From Enterobacter quasihormaechei (GTDB taxonomy: Bacteria; Pseudomonadota; Gammaproteobacteria; Enterobacterales; Enterobacteriaceae): 64,000 nt of DNA. The DNA lies in assembly GCF_004331385.1 (NCBI RefSeq), contig NZ_SJON01000008.1, forward strand, positions 1 through 64,000, read 5' to 3'. Numbering within the stretch: position 1 is the first letter of the stretch; every line of letters begins with the position of its first letter. Below, in pieces: positions 13,010 to 21,552 of this stretch. Position numbers and translations under genes: made by a program. The notes beneath the pieces are model-generated. The model had not been told where the DNA came from. It was given only the letters and a program-made list of their open reading frames with translations, and ran no database searches.

Positions 13010-13906
13010 TCACCGCTGAAGCCGCCCTGCCAGATGCACCGCCACGTCCACCCCGCTGCGCTCCAGCGAAATGGATTCCCCTTCCCAGGCCGCCTGACGC
13101 GTCAGGCAGGTCAATATGCCCCCTGGCGGCATCTCAATCGCCAGCCGCGCTTCGCGTTCATTGGCGGAAATGACTGCCTCCTGCCAGCGCACGGTGCGCG
13201 CCATGTTCATCGCCAGGTCATCGGCAATTTTCTCTGGCTGCCAGAGCACGCGCCCGGTACTGCCGCTCAGGTATGCGCAGCGGGGGCGTGAAAGCGTGAC
13301 CGATTCAAACGCCGCCACCAGCTTCTGCGCCGGTTCCGCCAGCAGCTCGCAGTGCGACGGCACGCTTACCGCCAGCCGTTTGGCCTTGCTCGCACCCTTC
13401 GCCAGCGCGCGTTCGGCTACCTGCGCCATGCCGTCATCGGTTCCGGCTATAACGATCTGCGTTTCGGCATTCAGATTTGCGATATAGGTTCCTGTTCCCT
13501 GGATAAGGTTTTCCACCTGCGGCAGGGTCAACCCCATTATCGCCGTCAGGCCGTAGCCGTGCGGATACGCCTGCTCCATCAGATCGCCACGCAGCGCCAC
13601 CAGCTTCAGCGCGTCCGTAAACGCCAGCGCGCCCGCCACTACCGCCGCGGGATAAGCGCCAATCGATAAACCGCTGACGATATCCGGCGACACGCCGCGA
13701 CGCTCCAGCTCGCGCGCCCAGGACACGCCGGCAATTAACAGTGAAAGCTGAACCGCGCGGGTATGGGTCAGCGAGGCTGCGCTGTCCAGGGTATCGACTT
13801 CCGCCCCCAGCACAGCACGAGCCTGCCCCAGCTCCGTTCCCGGCAGGTTTTGCAGCATACCTTCATGCTGGGTGCCCTGCCCCGGAAAGGTAAACAGTAT
13901 TTTCAT
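13010..13906 (-). CDS. mdcH: malonate decarboxylase malonyl-transferase MdcH
   Basis: 298 residues, FabD-like malonyl transferase. The N-terminus has the family stretch FTFPGQGTQHEG and the catalytic serine sits in SGLSIGAYPAA. MdcH transfers malonyl from malonyl-CoA to the carrier protein MdcC, priming decarboxylase catalysis. The true start is the ATG at 13906, preceded by a GGAGG ribosome site and overlapping the mdcG stop (TAATG); upstream in-frame codons give non-homologous sequence. Last gene of the mdc operon, facing mdcR. Confidence 0.94.
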   Translation of the reverse strand: MKILFTFPGQGTQHEGMLQNLPGTELGQARAVLGAEVDTLDSAASLTHTRAVQLSLLIAGVSWARELERRGVSPDIVSGLSIGAYPAAVVAGALAFTDALKLVALRGDLMEQAYPHGYGLTAIMGLTLPQVENLIQGTGTYIANLNAETQIVIAGTDDGMAQVAERALAKGASKAKRLAVSVPSHCELLAEPAQKLVAAFESVTLSRPRCAYLSGSTGRVLWQPEKIADDLAMNMARTVRWQEAVISANEREARLAIEMPPGGILTCLTRQAAWEGESISLERSGVDVAVHLAGRLQR

Positions 13907-14523
13907 TACTCCTCCCTGTGCCATGGATCCGCCACCAGGCGCGGTCCACGGCGGGTTTTCAGCAGCGTTTTGCCATCGCGTAACCATTCCGCCAGCGCGA
14001 ATCCGCCCTCGGGCGTATCCACCTGCGTATCCGCCCGGCACAGCGCGCGGCCAAGCTGAGCCTGCCAGCCGGTAAACGCGTCAGGTGACACGGCGTGCGG
14101 AGCGCGGATGAGCAGATCGAGATCGCTGTCGGCGTGGATCACCGGAATACCGGTCGCCAGCGCGTAACCCGTACTGCCGGTTATCCCCCACGTCCACGGC
14201 CACGACTGCTGAGCAAGCTGGAGCGCCACCTGAACCGGCGGCTGAGTGACAAACGGCGAACGCAGCAGATCGGCGGTGACGCACAAATCTTCAGGCGAAA
14301 CCACGCGCAGCACGTTCCCGGGCTTCACCCATCCGGCCGCACGCTGGTCGCGACGCAAACCGCGCACGCCAACGGGAATACGGCCTTCACTATCAACATC
14401 ACGCCGTACCACTACCGGCAGCCCGGTATGCCAGGCCGCGTCCACCCAGGAGTCGGTGACGCCTTCCAGCGCGTCACGCGCGGTAAGCCAGATAAGGTCG
14501 TGGGGGCGTAATGTTGTGGTCAT
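13906..14523 (-). CDS. mdcG: phosphoribosyl-dephospho-CoA transferase MdcG
   Basis: 205 residues. It has the nucleotidyltransferase-like motif DSDLDLLIR (about residues 136-144), as in CitX-like and MdcG enzymes. It transfers the 2'-(5''-triphosphoribosyl)-3'-dephospho-CoA made by MdcB to MdcC, forming holo carrier protein. I use the ATG at 14523 (MTTTLRPHDLIWLT); the upstream extension overlaps mdcF and is not family-like. mdcF ends 2 bp upstream and mdcH overlaps by one base. Confidence 0.93.
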   Translation of the reverse strand: MTTTLRPHDLIWLTARDALEGVTDSWVDAAWHTGLPVVVRRDVDSEGRIPVGVRGLRRDQRAAGWVKPGNVLRVVSPEDLCVTADLLRSPFVTQPPVQVALQLAQQSWPWTWGITGSTGYALATGIPVIHADSDLDLLIRAPHAVSPDAFTGWQAQLGRALCRADTQVDTPEGGFALAEWLRDGKTLLKTRRGPRLVADPWHREE

Positions 14524-14525
14524 GA

Positions 14526-15485
14526 TTACATTCCTGAAGTCAGCGAAATAAACAGCGGCAGCGACAGGATACACAGTACGGAGCTCAACAGCAGCACGGC
14601 TTCTGCATCCGGCGACTGCACGCCAAAGCGGTTACCGAACACGACGCCGAAGAAGCCCGCGGACAGCGCAATCATCAGGATGGCGGTGATCGCCACGGAG
14701 CCGTGCAGACCGAAGATCAAGACGATACCCCAGGCAATCGCTGGCTGGATCAGCAGTTTAGCGATGGTGGAGGTGATCACCATAGTGTTGATCTGAAGCT
14801 TACGCGCGGAGAGGATCACCCCGGTCAGGAACAGCGCCGCAGCGGTCGCGGACAGTCCCAGCGGTTTAATCGCCGCCAGTACCAGCTCCGGCATTGTGAT
14901 GCCGATAGCGGACAGGATCACACCCAGCAGCGGGCCCATCACGATCGGTTTTTTAATGGAACGCCACATCAGCACCGGCAGCATAGAAAGCGTTGAACCG
15001 GAGTTATTGCCTTCGGCGCGGGCTTTCTCACGCTCCAGAATCAGCAGGCAGAACGGGGTCATCAGCACCGAACCACAGGCGATGGAGACCGCCACGGAGA
15101 GTGAAGTAGAAGAACTTTCACCCAGCACGCTGCCCAGAATCGGCAGGCCGAGCGCCGCATAGTTTGGCAGGGCGACGGTCAGCGTCAGCACGGCCGCATC
15201 CTGCGGGGATTTTTTAAAGACGTTGGTGGCGAGGAAGTAGATGGCCGCATAGGTGATCCACATCGCCAGAGTGAGAACCAGGATCAGCGGCGACTGCGCC
15301 ACAATGCCGGTCCACGGGGTTTGCACGGTGGCGCTGAACAGCGCGGCAGGGAGTGCAAAATCCATAACGAAGATATTGAGCAGGGAAACATTTTTGTTAT
15401 CGACCATCTTTGCCTTACCGGCCCAGAATCCCAGCAGCATGATGACGAAAATCGGTGCAAGAGCATGAACAATTACGTAAGTCAT
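14526..15485 (-). CDS. mdcF: malonate transporter MdcF, AEC family
   Basis: 319 residues, all hydrophobic, with about 10 predicted membrane segments in the auxin efflux carrier (AEC) fold. In Klebsiella the gene at this position encodes malonate uptake. It follows mdcE after a 123-bp spacer holding a long stem-loop, and precedes mdcG by 2 bp. Family and location support malonate transport; direct evidence in this strain is lacking. Confidence 0.92.
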   Translation of the reverse strand: MTYVIVHALAPIFVIMLLGFWAGKAKMVDNKNVSLLNIFVMDFALPAALFSATVQTPWTGIVAQSPLILVLTLAMWITYAAIYFLATNVFKKSPQDAAVLTLTVALPNYAALGLPILGSVLGESSSTSLSVAVSIACGSVLMTPFCLLILEREKARAEGNNSGSTLSMLPVLMWRSIKKPIVMGPLLGVILSAIGITMPELVLAAIKPLGLSATAAALFLTGVILSARKLQINTMVITSTIAKLLIQPAIAWGIVLIFGLHGSVAITAILMIALSAGFFGVVFGNRFGVQSPDAEAVLLLSSVLCILSLPLFISLTSGM

Positions 15486-15539
15486 AAATCACCTGTAGTA
15501 AAAAAGTTTAAGCACTGGCGCGATGTTTATTATTTTCAG

Positions 15540-15590
15540 GATGCAGCTCCCCGCGTGGACGCAGCGGGTGCGCCCACGGGGTGATGCATC
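15540..15590 (-). promoter_or_regulatory. long imperfect stem-loop between mdcE and mdcF
   Basis: Paired arms: GATGCA (15540-15545) with TGCATC (15585-15590), CCCCG (15549-15553) with CGGGG (15577-15581), TGG with CCA, and CGCA (15560-15563) with TGCG (15569-15572), closing a 5-nt loop. That gives 18 base pairs with small internal loops. No T-run follows on the minus strand, so a simple rho-independent terminator is unlikely; mRNA processing or stability control is more plausible. Confidence 0.6.
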
Positions 15591-15608
15591 TGGCAGGTCT
15601 CTTGTTAC

Positions 15609-16412
15609 TTACCAGCTGGCTCGCATGCGTTCACGTACGAGCGCCGAGCTGCGGCGGTTGTCAGCACCCAGACGGTTTTTCAACGTGGTGTCCTGACGAG
15701 CGTCACTGATGGCCTGTTGCAGGGTGGTTTTCACCAGCGTCAGATCGTTATCGGAAGGGGCATCCGGATTGCTGATGTCCAGCAGGTCAGAAAGCAGCCC
15801 CAGCGTGGCGTAGTTGCTGATGTCGTACGCCATTGGCGGAATGGTTGCCGCCAGTTTTTCCAGCGCCTCTACGGTACGCAGCGTAATGCGCGCCGCAGAC
15901 TCTTTGCCCATCGCGTGGATCAGCACGCCTTTATCGTTAAAGGCAATCAGGCGGTTAGCCTGGTAGCCGTGCGCCAGAAACGCGCCGGACATGGCCTTAC
16001 CGACGATAAGACCAATCACCGGATGCCCCGCTAAACGCGCGTTGGCGTAGGCGGCAGCGGCTCCGGCCAGCGCCTGGTGGATACCAAACGCCTCTTCGCG
16101 ACGGCCATAGGCCTGGCTTGGGACGTCGATCACCGCCACAATCGGGCGCTTCACGGCTTTATCAGCGTCAGCGGCTACGGTTTCGCTGACCACTTTTGCC
16201 AGCGTCCAGCCTTCCAGCAGGCCGACTTCCCCTTGCGCCGCGCGCGGGAAGTGGTTGTTGGCGTCCGGCACCACGGCGACAAAGCGCACCGTTTCACCGT
16301 TCAGCTCGGCGTCTGCCGCCTGCACGGACGGGCATAACCCTTCCAGACGTTTGGCGTTAGGGGCGAGGGTTTCCAGCCAGAGTTCGCCACGGCTTATTGA
16401 AGTACTCATCAT
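15609..16412 (-). CDS. mdcE: malonate decarboxylase gamma subunit MdcE
   Basis: 267 residues, crotonase-like carboxyltransferase fold. With MdcD it forms the decarboxylase that removes CO2 from malonyl-S-MdcC, leaving acetyl-S-MdcC. Family stretches include IVGKAMSGAFLAHGYQA. The start is ATGATG: either 16412 or 16409 is possible. The second overlaps the mdcD stop as TGATG and sits 7 nt from GGAGG. Followed by a 123-nt spacer before mdcF. Confidence 0.95.
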   Translation of the reverse strand: MMSTSISRGELWLETLAPNAKRLEGLCPSVQAADAELNGETVRFVAVVPDANNHFPRAAQGEVGLLEGWTLAKVVSETVAADADKAVKRPIVAVIDVPSQAYGRREEAFGIHQALAGAAAAYANARLAGHPVIGLIVGKAMSGAFLAHGYQANRLIAFNDKGVLIHAMGKESAARITLRTVEALEKLAATIPPMAYDISNYATLGLLSDLLDISNPDAPSDNDLTLVKTTLQQAISDARQDTTLKNRLGADNRRSSALVRERMRASW

Positions 16413-17242
16413 TTCACCTCCCGGGCAAAAAGCGCTTTAATCTGTTCGGCATCGGCCTGTTTGCGGGTGTCGAAATTCGTCAGACGGTTCAGGTAATCGT
16501 CGTAGTTATCGGTGCGATGTTTCGCCGGTACGCCTTTGGCGATGGCCTCGTTCATCGCGGCTTTCACCGCGTTCACGCCGTCGCCGACGAGCGCGTCCAC
16601 CAGCCCGCTTTCATAGCGCACTTCGCCGCCGGTCATGCTCCAGATAAACGGACGGTCGCGGGAGTCGTACTCTTCAATGCCCGCTTCCTGCTCAATAACC
16701 TGCGGGCCGTTGAGGCCAAGACGCGCTTCGCGGGTCACAATCAGGTAGCTGCACAGCGCCGCGGCGATAGACATCCCGCCGAAGCAACCTACGGTCCCGG
16801 CGACAATCCCGACGACCGGGGTATAGCGACGCAGGTCAACGATCGCGGCGTGGATATCAGCAATCGCCGCCAGGCCAAGGTTGGCTTCCTGCAAACGTAC
16901 GCCACCGGTTTCGAGGCACAGTACCGCCTGAGTCGGAATGCCGTTGCGGTTATCTTCCGCCGCCAGCTCCAGCGCCGCCGCCATTTTGGCGCCGGACACT
17001 TCGCCCATGCTGCCGCCCTGGAAGGTGCCTTCAATCGCCACGACTACCGCAGGCTGGCCGTTGATGGTCCCTTTCGCGACCACCATGCCGTCATCGGACT
17101 GAGGAACAATCCCCTGTGGCCCAAGCCATGGAGAGATAATGCCTTCAAACGGATCCAGCAGTTCGCGGTAGCTGCCGTCGTCAAGCAATGCCTGCGCACG
17201 CTGGCGCGCTTTTAGTTCGATAAAGCTGCTGTCATCACGCAT
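16409..17242 (-). CDS. mdcD: malonate decarboxylase beta subunit MdcD
   Basis: 277 residues, related to carboxyltransferase subunits of acetyl-CoA carboxylase. It pairs with MdcE in the decarboxylation step. Conserved stretches include AIEGTFQGGSMGEVSGAKM and ETGGVRLQEAN. It overlaps mdcC by 8 bp upstream and mdcE by 4 bp downstream, so expression is probably coupled. Length is normal for the family. Confidence 0.95.
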   Translation of the reverse strand: MRDDSSFIELKARQRAQALLDDGSYRELLDPFEGIISPWLGPQGIVPQSDDGMVVAKGTINGQPAVVVAIEGTFQGGSMGEVSGAKMAAALELAAEDNRNGIPTQAVLCLETGGVRLQEANLGLAAIADIHAAIVDLRRYTPVVGIVAGTVGCFGGMSIAAALCSYLIVTREARLGLNGPQVIEQEAGIEEYDSRDRPFIWSMTGGEVRYESGLVDALVGDGVNAVKAAMNEAIAKGVPAKHRTDNYDDYLNRLTNFDTRKQADAEQIKALFAREVK

Positions 17243-17534
17243 GATTCACCCCTTCAAAGACCTGTTCGATACGAATGCGCGCCACGCCCGGCGTCGCGCC
17301 GAAATCGTGGATGGTCAGTTTGCCTGCGGGCAGGCTGCTGACGGTTTGCAGGCGGTTGAACAACGCCTCCCAGCGTCCGCGGCTGTTGTCGACGGAGGTG
17401 GTGATATCAATGGTTAAGGTCTGGCCCGGTTCGGCGGTGAAAAGCGCCTCCATATCCCCGGAACCGACTACCCCTGCCAGCGCCCTGCCGCTTACTTCGC
17501 GGCTGGCGGGCACGGTCAATGTAATTTTTTCCAT
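17235..17534 (-). CDS. mdcC: malonate decarboxylase acyl carrier protein MdcC
   Basis: 99 residues. This delta subunit carries the unusual 2'-(5''-phosphoribosyl)-3'-dephospho-CoA prosthetic group on a serine. In the Klebsiella protein this is Ser25; here residue 25 is Ser in GSGDMEALF, a direct match. Acetyl, then malonyl, thioesters form on the thiol of this group during catalysis. It overlaps mdcD by 8 bp and follows mdcB by 9 bp. Confidence 0.95.
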   Translation of the reverse strand: MEKITLTVPASREVSGRALAGVVGSGDMEALFTAEPGQTLTIDITTSVDNSRGRWEALFNRLQTVSSLPAGKLTIHDFGATPGVARIRIEQVFEGVNHA

Positions 17535-17543
17535 AACATCCTC

Positions 17544-18401
17544 TTAATGCTTTGAATAGGGCGTTTCGATGCGGTCAAGAAACAGCGTGGCGGCAAGCAG
17601 GTCTGCGGCACCGCCCGGCGAGGCGTTGAGCGTCAGCATCTGACGGTCTAACCGCGCCAGCGCCTGCTGCCCGGCAAGCGTTGCGCATCCTCCGGCGTTC
17701 AGCACCGCACGGGCACCGTTCTGCATGGCGTCCAGCCCCTCCATGCCGGCGCGCGACAGCACGCAGGTATCGGTGAGCGAGGTCATGATCGCCATCAGCG
17801 CGTCAAGCCTGGCGTGCGTTTCGCTGCTGCCGTTGAAACGGCTGAGGCGAAGCTGCGGCAGCGCGCGCTGCATAACGTGCGGAAACGCCTGCTGAGCCTC
17901 TTCACGCGCGCCCGGCACGCGATAGCGGTGCGTGGCGCGTAACCCTTTGCTGAACACTTTTGGTGCCGCGTCGTCCGGCAGTTTCGCCAGCTGCGCGGCG
18001 GTGTTCGCGACGGCCTGCGCGCTGGCATCACCGCCCAGCATCGCCACCGCGCTCACCAGCAGTCCTAAAGCCCAGATCGCGCCACGGTGCGTATTCACGC
18101 CGTCGGTAGCGGCCATCATCTGCCGTTCACCTTCGCGACCCAGGCGGCCAACGGTTTGCCTGAGGGCAATATCCGCCGGACGCTGCCAGCTCTGCTGCGC
18201 CAGCGCCTGAAACGTGGGGGTCAGGCTGTGGGCGGAACGCTCCATCAGCGCAAGCGATAAATCGTGGTGCGCGCCGTTCCCCCGGCTGTCCACCAGACCG
18301 GGTTTCGGGCTTAAGCGTGCTTCGTCAATCAGACACTGCGTGGCGGTTCGCGCCAGCCATTCGGCACCGCCTTCAACCTGAATCTGGGGCAGAAGTTTCA
18401 T
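17544..18401 (-). CDS. mdcB: triphosphoribosyl-dephospho-CoA synthase MdcB
   Basis: 285 residues, CitG family. It condenses ATP and dephospho-CoA into 2'-(5''-triphosphoribosyl)-3'-dephospho-CoA, the precursor that MdcG attaches to MdcC. Conserved stretches include LSPKPGLVDSRGNGAHHD and DGVNTHRGAIWALGLL. The start overlaps the mdcA stop by one base (TAATG). Confidence 0.95.
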   Translation of the reverse strand: MKLLPQIQVEGGAEWLARTATQCLIDEARLSPKPGLVDSRGNGAHHDLSLALMERSAHSLTPTFQALAQQSWQRPADIALRQTVGRLGREGERQMMAATDGVNTHRGAIWALGLLVSAVAMLGGDASAQAVANTAAQLAKLPDDAAPKVFSKGLRATHRYRVPGAREEAQQAFPHVMQRALPQLRLSRFNGSSETHARLDALMAIMTSLTDTCVLSRAGMEGLDAMQNGARAVLNAGGCATLAGQQALARLDRQMLTLNASPGGAADLLAATLFLDRIETPYSKH

Positions 18402-20056
18402 TACCAGCTCCGGAATTTCGCAGGTGGGTTATACAGACCGCCGGACCACTCAACGAGGTCGGACACGCTGCCTGCGGCCAGCAGAGAGCGGGTGGCGTCG
18501 GTGCGGCGAATACCCATATCTTCGGGATAAACCACCTTCCCGCTCTGGCGAAGTTCCGCCACGCGTTTGGCATCCACGCCCAGACCGATATCGGTAATAC
18601 CCGCCACGGCGGCGACCATCGCGCGACGCTCTTCCAGATCTTTCGCCCGGTAGAGGTACGCAATCCCCTCTTCCGTCAGTACGTGAGTGACGTCATCACC
18701 GTAAATCATGACCGGCGCCAGCGGCATACCGGAGGCTTTCGCCACGTCTACGGCGTCGAGTTTTTCCACGAAGGTTGGCTTCACGCCCGCCTGGAAAGTT
18801 TCCACCATCTGCACGACCAGCTTTTTACCGCGCTGCATTGGGTCCGGCTCGGTGATCATGTTCAGCCAGGCCGGCGTGGCGTGGCGACGACCGTGCGGAT
18901 CGTGGCCCATGTTTGGCGCGCCACCGAAGCCGGAGAGACGACCGCGGGTCACGGTTGAGGAGTTCGCGTAACCATCAACCTGTAGCGTAGAGCCGATAAA
19001 CATATCCACCGCGTACTGACCTGCCAGCTGGCAGAAGGCGCGGTTAGAGCGCATAGAGCCGTCTGCACCGGTAAAGAACACGTCCGGACGGGCGCGGATG
19101 TACTCTTCCATCCCCAGCTCGCCGCCGAAGCAGTGGACGCTCTCCACCCAGCCGCTTTCGATGGCGGGGATCAGCGTTGGATGCGGGTTCAGGGTCCAGT
19201 GTTTACAGATTTTGCCTTTGAGCCCGAGCTGTTCGCCGTAGGTTGGCAGCAGCAGCTCAATCGCCGCGGTGTTAAAGCCGATCCCGTGGTTCAGGGACTG
19301 CACCTGGTGCTCCGCGTAGATGCCTTTAATTGCCATCATCGCCATCAGGATATGTTCCTGTTTGATGAGGCGCGGGTCGCGGGTGAAGAGCGGTTCAATA
19401 AAGAACGGCTTGTCCGCCACCACCACGTAATCGATCCACGAGCCCGGGATATCGACGCGCGGCAGGTCGCACTCGTCGTCCACCAGTTCGTTCACCTGTG
19501 CGATGACGATACCGTCGTGGAACGCGGCAGCTTCTACCAGCGCCGGGGTATCTTCGGTACTCGCCCCGGTATAGAGGTTGCCTTTGCGGTCCGCTTTAAA
19601 ACCGGCAATCAGCGCCACGTTTGGCGACAGGTCAACGTAGAGACGTGAATAGAGTTCGATGTAGGTGTGGATCGCCCCGATTTCGAGCTGACCATCTTCC
19701 AGCAGCTGCGAAATGCGCAGGCTTTGCGTACCGGAGAAGGAGAAGTCCAGCTTGCGGGCGATACCTTTCTCAAAGATGTCCAGATGTTCGCTGCGGCCCA
19801 CGCTCGGCATGATCATATGCAGGTCATGTACGATTTGCGGGTTCACTTCCGCCAGTGAACGGGAAAGGAAATCCGCCTGCTTCTGGTTATTACCTTCCAG
19901 AACGACTTTGTCGCCTGGTGCGATCAGTTTTTCCAGCATGGCGACAAGATCGCCCGTTGGCAGTACCTTGCCCTGTACCGGTACGGATGCCAGACGACGC
20001 GCTTTCTCAGTGCGTCGGGTGTTCCATTGCCGGGTGGGAGTTTGCCCAGATAACAT
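18401..20056 (-). CDS. mdcA: malonate decarboxylase alpha subunit, acyl-carrier-protein transferase MdcA
   Basis: 551 residues, family I CoA-transferase-like. MdcA exchanges acetyl on holo-MdcC for malonyl, releasing acetate and forming malonyl-S-MdcC for decarboxylation by MdcDE. The stretch HCFGGELGMEEYIRARP is typical. First gene of the operon: an AGGAGG ribosome site precedes the ATG at 20056, and a 228-bp region separates it from divergent yheT. The stop overlaps mdcB (TAATG). Confidence 0.96.
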   Translation of the reverse strand: MLSGQTPTRQWNTRRTEKARRLASVPVQGKVLPTGDLVAMLEKLIAPGDKVVLEGNNQKQADFLSRSLAEVNPQIVHDLHMIMPSVGRSEHLDIFEKGIARKLDFSFSGTQSLRISQLLEDGQLEIGAIHTYIELYSRLYVDLSPNVALIAGFKADRKGNLYTGASTEDTPALVEAAAFHDGIVIAQVNELVDDECDLPRVDIPGSWIDYVVVADKPFFIEPLFTRDPRLIKQEHILMAMMAIKGIYAEHQVQSLNHGIGFNTAAIELLLPTYGEQLGLKGKICKHWTLNPHPTLIPAIESGWVESVHCFGGELGMEEYIRARPDVFFTGADGSMRSNRAFCQLAGQYAVDMFIGSTLQVDGYANSSTVTRGRLSGFGGAPNMGHDPHGRRHATPAWLNMITEPDPMQRGKKLVVQMVETFQAGVKPTFVEKLDAVDVAKASGMPLAPVMIYGDDVTHVLTEEGIAYLYRAKDLEERRAMVAAVAGITDIGLGVDAKRVAELRQSGKVVYPEDMGIRRTDATRSLLAAGSVSDLVEWSGGLYNPPAKFRSW

Positions 20057-20188
20057 TATTAACCTCCTGATTCAGCACATCATTCTGATTTGCCTGACGT
20101 TGAGTAAAGTGTGCGCTCTGGTGAGAAAGGCATCAATTAAGCGTAGGACGGAATCATTAGCCTGAGAGTAATAAACAAGGTAAGGAAA

Positions 20189-20204
20189 TGTGATCGGGAT
20201 CAGT
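20189..20204. promoter_or_regulatory. CRP-like box between mdcA and yheT
   Basis: TGTGA-TCGGGA-TCAGT matches the CRP consensus TGTGA-N6-TCACA in 8 of 10 positions. It lies 133 bp upstream of the mdcA ATG and 81 bp upstream of the yheT ATG. A malonate operon could be under cAMP-CRP control as a secondary carbon source system. Binding by MdcR somewhere in this 228-bp region is also expected but I cannot place its site. Confidence 0.4.
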
Positions 20205-20284
20205 TCATATTTCGGAAAAACGGGCTAAACGGGGTACAATCCGGAAGGTATAGTTAATTACTGACAAGAATCAGCATCGTCCCT

Positions 20285-21307
20285 ATGACCCAAATCATTC
20301 CCTCAGACTTCGACATTGCAGCCGAAGAGAGCGCAGAGTTTGTGCCCATGCGCGGGGTGGCTAACCCCCACCTGCAAACCATGCTGCCGCGCCTGATCCG
20401 GCGCAAGGTACGGTTCGCCCCTCACTGGCAACGCCTGGATTTGCCGGATGGCGACTTTTTGGATCTTGCCTGGAGCGAAGATCCGGAGCGGGCCAAACAT
20501 AAACCTCGTCTGGTGGTGTTTCACGGTCTGGAAGGTAGCCTGCACAGCCCTTACGCCCACGGCCTCATCGAGGCGGCGAAAGCCCGCGGCTGGCTTGGGG
20601 TCGTGATGCACTTTCGCGGATGCAGCGGCGAGCCGAATCGCCAGAAACGCATCTATCACTCCGGTGAAACCGAGGACGGCACCTGGTTTCTGCGCTGGCT
20701 GAGAGACCGTTTTGGCGCCGCGCCAACGGCAGCGGTGGGATATTCGCTGGGCGGCAATATGCTGGCCTGCCTGCTGGCGAAAGAGAGCGACGCCGTACCG
20801 CTGGATGCGGCGGTTATTGTCTCTGCGCCATTTATGCTTGAGCAGTGCAGCTATCATATGGAAAAGGGGTTTTCGCGAGTCTACCAGCGTTACCTGCTCA
20901 ACCTGCTGAAAGCCAACGCCGCGCGCAAGCTAAAGGCCTACCCGGATACGCTGCCTGTGACGCTGCAACAGCTCAAACGCGTGAAGCGCCTGCGCGAGTT
21001 TGATGATTTGATCACCTCGAAAATTCACGGCTTTGCCGATGCAATCGACTATTACCGTCAGTGCAGCGCCATGCCTTTACTGAATCAAATCACGAAACCC
21101 ACGCTGATTATCCACGCCAAAGACGATCCGTTTATGGATCATCACTCGATCCCCGCGCCCGATTATCTGCCGGCCAACGTGCAGTATCAGCTTACCGAGT
21201 TTGGCGGACACGTCGGCTTTGTTGGCGGCACGCTGCGTCGGCCTAAAATGTGGCTTGAGACGCGTATTCCCGACTGGTTAACGGCTTATCTGGACGGTAA
21301 AAAATGA
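20285..21307 (+). CDS. yheT: YheT family alpha/beta hydrolase
   Basis: 340 residues, UPF0017 alpha/beta hydrolase. The nucleophile elbow GYSLGGN (Ser about residue 157) is intact and the late His (GGHVGF) is present; the Asp is probably in AKDDPFMDH. Substrate is unknown; relatives are esterases or lipases. It is followed by yheU with a 4-bp ATGA overlap. In E. coli yheS lies directly upstream; here the mdc cluster intervenes. Confidence 0.93.
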   Translation: MTQIIPSDFDIAAEESAEFVPMRGVANPHLQTMLPRLIRRKVRFAPHWQRLDLPDGDFLDLAWSEDPERAKHKPRLVVFHGLEGSLHSPYAHGLIEAAKARGWLGVVMHFRGCSGEPNRQKRIYHSGETEDGTWFLRWLRDRFGAAPTAAVGYSLGGNMLACLLAKESDAVPLDAAVIVSAPFMLEQCSYHMEKGFSRVYQRYLLNLLKANAARKLKAYPDTLPVTLQQLKRVKRLREFDDLITSKIHGFADAIDYYRQCSAMPLLNQITKPTLIIHAKDDPFMDHHSIPAPDYLPANVQYQLTEFGGHVGFVGGTLRRPKMWLETRIPDWLTAYLDGKK

Positions 21308-21522
21308 TTATTCCCTGGCAGGATCTCTCTCCCGAAACGCTCGATAATCTGATTGAAAGCTTTGTCTTGCGCGAAGGCACCGATTATGGTGAACATGAAC
21401 GTTCGCTTGAACAAAAGGTCAACGATGTTAAGCGCCAGCTTAAAAGCGGCGACGTGGTGCTGGTATGGTCCGAACTGCATGAGACGGTCAATATCATGCC
21501 CCGCAACGCGTTTCATGGCTGA
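21304..21522 (+). CDS. yheU: YheU family small protein
   Basis: 72 residues, UPF0270 family, starting [20 protein letters not shown]. Small acidic cytoplasmic protein; structures exist but no function is established. The start overlaps the yheT stop (ATGA), and prkB follows after 30 bp, so yheTU-prkB look like one transcription unit. Confidence 0.94.
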   Translation: MIIPWQDLSPETLDNLIESFVLREGTDYGEHERSLEQKVNDVKRQLKSGDVVLVWSELHETVNIMPRNAFHG

Positions 21523-21552
21523 TCTTAAAACTTTTCCAGTCAGGGAGTTGCT

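Noticed and set aside
12931-20284. Possible mobile island carrying mdc
   Set aside because: No integrase, tRNA, direct repeats or composition shift is visible; the flanking repeat is an ordinary BIME.
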